The notes beneath the pieces were generated by a model. That model was not told where the DNA came from, searched no databases, and saw only the letters and a list, made by a program, of their open reading frames with translations. Positions 6,527-7,442 of a stretch of DNA of 7,442 nucleotides are shown in pieces. The stretch's first letter is position 1. Every line of letters begins with the position of its first letter. The position numbers and the translations under genes were made by a program. The DNA lies in NCBI GenBank assembly GCA_002388005.1, contig DGLO01000104.1, forward strand, positions 1 through 7,442. Direction: 5' to 3'. The stretch comes from Candidatus Neomicrothrix sp. UBA4542. Lineage in GTDB: Bacteria; Actinomycetota; Acidimicrobiia; Acidimicrobiales; Poriferisodalaceae.

Positions 6527-7442
6527 CAGTAGTCAATGCCCGCGCAAACCAAACATTCTTCGCTGTCATGTGCAAGTGCAGCGGCGTCATGATCATTTTC
6601 GTTTTGATATTGGGGTGTTTCGTGACGCTCAACTCGATCGTCTTCATAGTCAGATGAGTCGCCGGTGGTATCGCTGGGCTCAACGGGCGCGAAAACCTTG
6701 TCTTTCCAGTCGTCACTATCTGACCACTGATAGTTCAGATGGGCCATGGCCCCTGGCTCAGTGAGTGATTCAAACGCTTCCAAGGTGTCACGCATGATCG
6801 ATGCGTTTAATTCTGCTTGGTTGGGACGACCCGCGGTGTGTCCTAGCGGGTAGTCGAGGTATACCGAGCGAGCTGGCCATGCTGATCGTGTGATATCTCG
6901 GGCGCTGGACATCGATAGCGTCGGAACGCCTGCCTCTTCAATGGCTCGTGCGATCAGACCCACGGTCTGATGGCAGACCGGTCAGACGGGTACCAGGAGA
7001 ACGACGTCCACTTCGTCGGCGAGTACGCGGTCAACTAGGGCTGGGATGAGTTCTTCGACGACTCGTCTGGTGCTGTAAATACCACCCATGAGTGTGTATG
7101 CGTTGGAGGCGAGGGATCCGAGCGAGTGTTCGTCGATCATGGTGCGCAGTTGTTCGATCGGGAAGACGACGTTGATGTCTTTTCGTGCGTCAGTGAGGTC
7201 GTAAGCGAAATGGGTTGCTCTTAGCTCAGAAGTGTCGACGTCGGTGGGTATAGCCCGATATGTGGTGTCGTCTTTAAAGTGGAAGGCTGTCTGTCCGGTG
7301 ACATAGATGCCGCCGGTGCAGATCACACCTAACTTCGATTCCGATAGTGGCTTCGAAAGAGGTACCCAGTTTGGGGCCTCTTCGCTTTCCAGCCAGCGAT
7401 ATTCCCCGTATCCGAGGCCTGAGTATTGCGCTGTGATTCGAG
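6526..7442 (-). CDS. Predicted selenoprotein: glycine/sarcosine/betaine/D-proline reductase subunit B-like (GrdB/PrdB family), 5' end beyond window
   Basis: The gene enters at the right edge with no start; 304 codons are visible counting the in-frame UGA at 6984-6982 as codon 153. The frame continues without shift through the UGA: LLVPV-U-PVCHQTVGLIARAIEEAG. The reductase family places selenocysteine at this position, and U-x-x-C (U153, C156) fits a selenenylsulfide redox pair. Other family-like blocks upstream are PNWVPLSKPLSESKLGVICT (29-48), HFKDDTTYRAIPTD (60-73), RKDINVVFPIEQLR (92-105) and YTLMGGIYSTRRVVEELIP (122-140). Downstream, SARDITRSAWPARSVYLDYPLGHTAGRPN follows the redox site. 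A hydrophilic, acidic C-terminal tail ends in ECLVCAGIDY, adding a CxxC. True glycine or proline reductase activity is not implied: partner subunits are not visible. Truncation by a nonsense mutation is less likely because both halves are intact and a SECIS-like hairpin follows. The downstream Nudix gene overlaps by one base. Confidence 0.85.
6953..6971 (-). promoter_or_regulatory. Predicted bacterial SECIS hairpin
   Basis: On the minus strand ATCAGACC (6971-6964) pairs perfectly with GGTCTGAT (6960-6953) around the loop GTG (6963-6961). The first loop G is separated from the UGA by 18 bases, inside the 16-37 base window used for bacterial SECIS models, and it is the first loop base as those models require. 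The stem would bind SelB and direct selenocysteine insertion at 6984-6982. It lies wholly within the coding sequence. Confidence 0.7.
6963..6980 (-). other. Competing hairpin immediately after the UGA
   Basis: CGGTCTG (6980-6974) pairs perfectly with CAGACCG (6969-6963) around CCAT. It shares a strand with the SECIS-like hairpin, so the two cannot form together. It begins one base after the UGA and would be melted by a ribosome standing on the UGA, leaving the SECIS fold free. Confidence 0.5.

Noticed and set aside
6526..6963. Separate 145-residue gene starting with GTG at 6963
   Set aside because: It is the second half of the selenoprotein; the GTG is a valine codon in the SECIS-like loop and has no ribosome binding site.

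Overview
The window (about 55% GC by eye) looks like chromosomal DNA from an actinobacterium, most plausibly an uncultured, possibly aquatic Acidimicrobiia-like lineage. This is an inference from a predicted F420-dependent luciferase-like oxidoreductase, a P450-type 3Fe-4S ferredoxin, GTG/TTG starts, tight gene packing and the style of the proteins; no marker gene in the window fixes the taxonomy. There is no insertion sequence, phage gene or CRISPR array.

Layout. Left end (1-374): a minus-strand ferredoxin followed by tRNA-Pro(TGG) and a perfect 9-bp hairpin. A 158-bp divergent intergenic region (375-532) carries a 17-bp palindrome. Rightward unit (533-2036): an F420-dependent LLM oxidoreductase and, one base later, a Nudix hydrolase of the IPP-isomerase-like type. 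It converges, with 3 bp to spare, on a leftward unit (5546-2040): tRNA-Arg(TCT), TPP riboswitch, thiamine-binding lipoprotein (thiB-like), double-domain permease (thiP-like) and GTP cyclohydrolase I (folE). Right end (5612-7442, minus strand): a GrdB/PrdB-like reductase subunit running off the window, overlapping by one base a NUDT7/NUDT19-like Nudix hydrolase.

Main discoveries. (1) What looks like two open reading frames at 6526-6963 and 6982-7326 is one gene interrupted by an in-frame UGA at 6984-6982. The UGA sits in a U-x-x-C motif of a family known to use selenocysteine, and an 8-bp stem with a GUG loop lies 18 nt downstream, the expected place for a bacterial SECIS. This is a predicted selenoprotein. 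(2) The segment just upstream of the thiamine-transport genes is a clear TPP riboswitch that open-reading-frame calling swallows into a false N-terminus; the real start is the ATG at 5361, with its GGAGG inside the aptamer's closing region. (3) tRNA-Arg ends about 18 nt before the aptamer, so the tRNA and riboswitch are probably cotranscribed or the mRNA promoter lies in the tRNA gene. (4) The riboswitch operon has no thiQ ATPase; folE sits there instead, so vitamin B1 sensing may also control pterin synthesis.

How the parts work together. The thi unit would import thiamine when TPP is low, using an ATPase encoded elsewhere, and make dihydroneopterin triphosphate in parallel. The ferredoxin and F420 enzyme are divergent redox genes possibly sharing a regulator. 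The selenoprotein and its coupled Nudix enzyme form a second redox/nucleotide-cleanup unit of unknown substrate.
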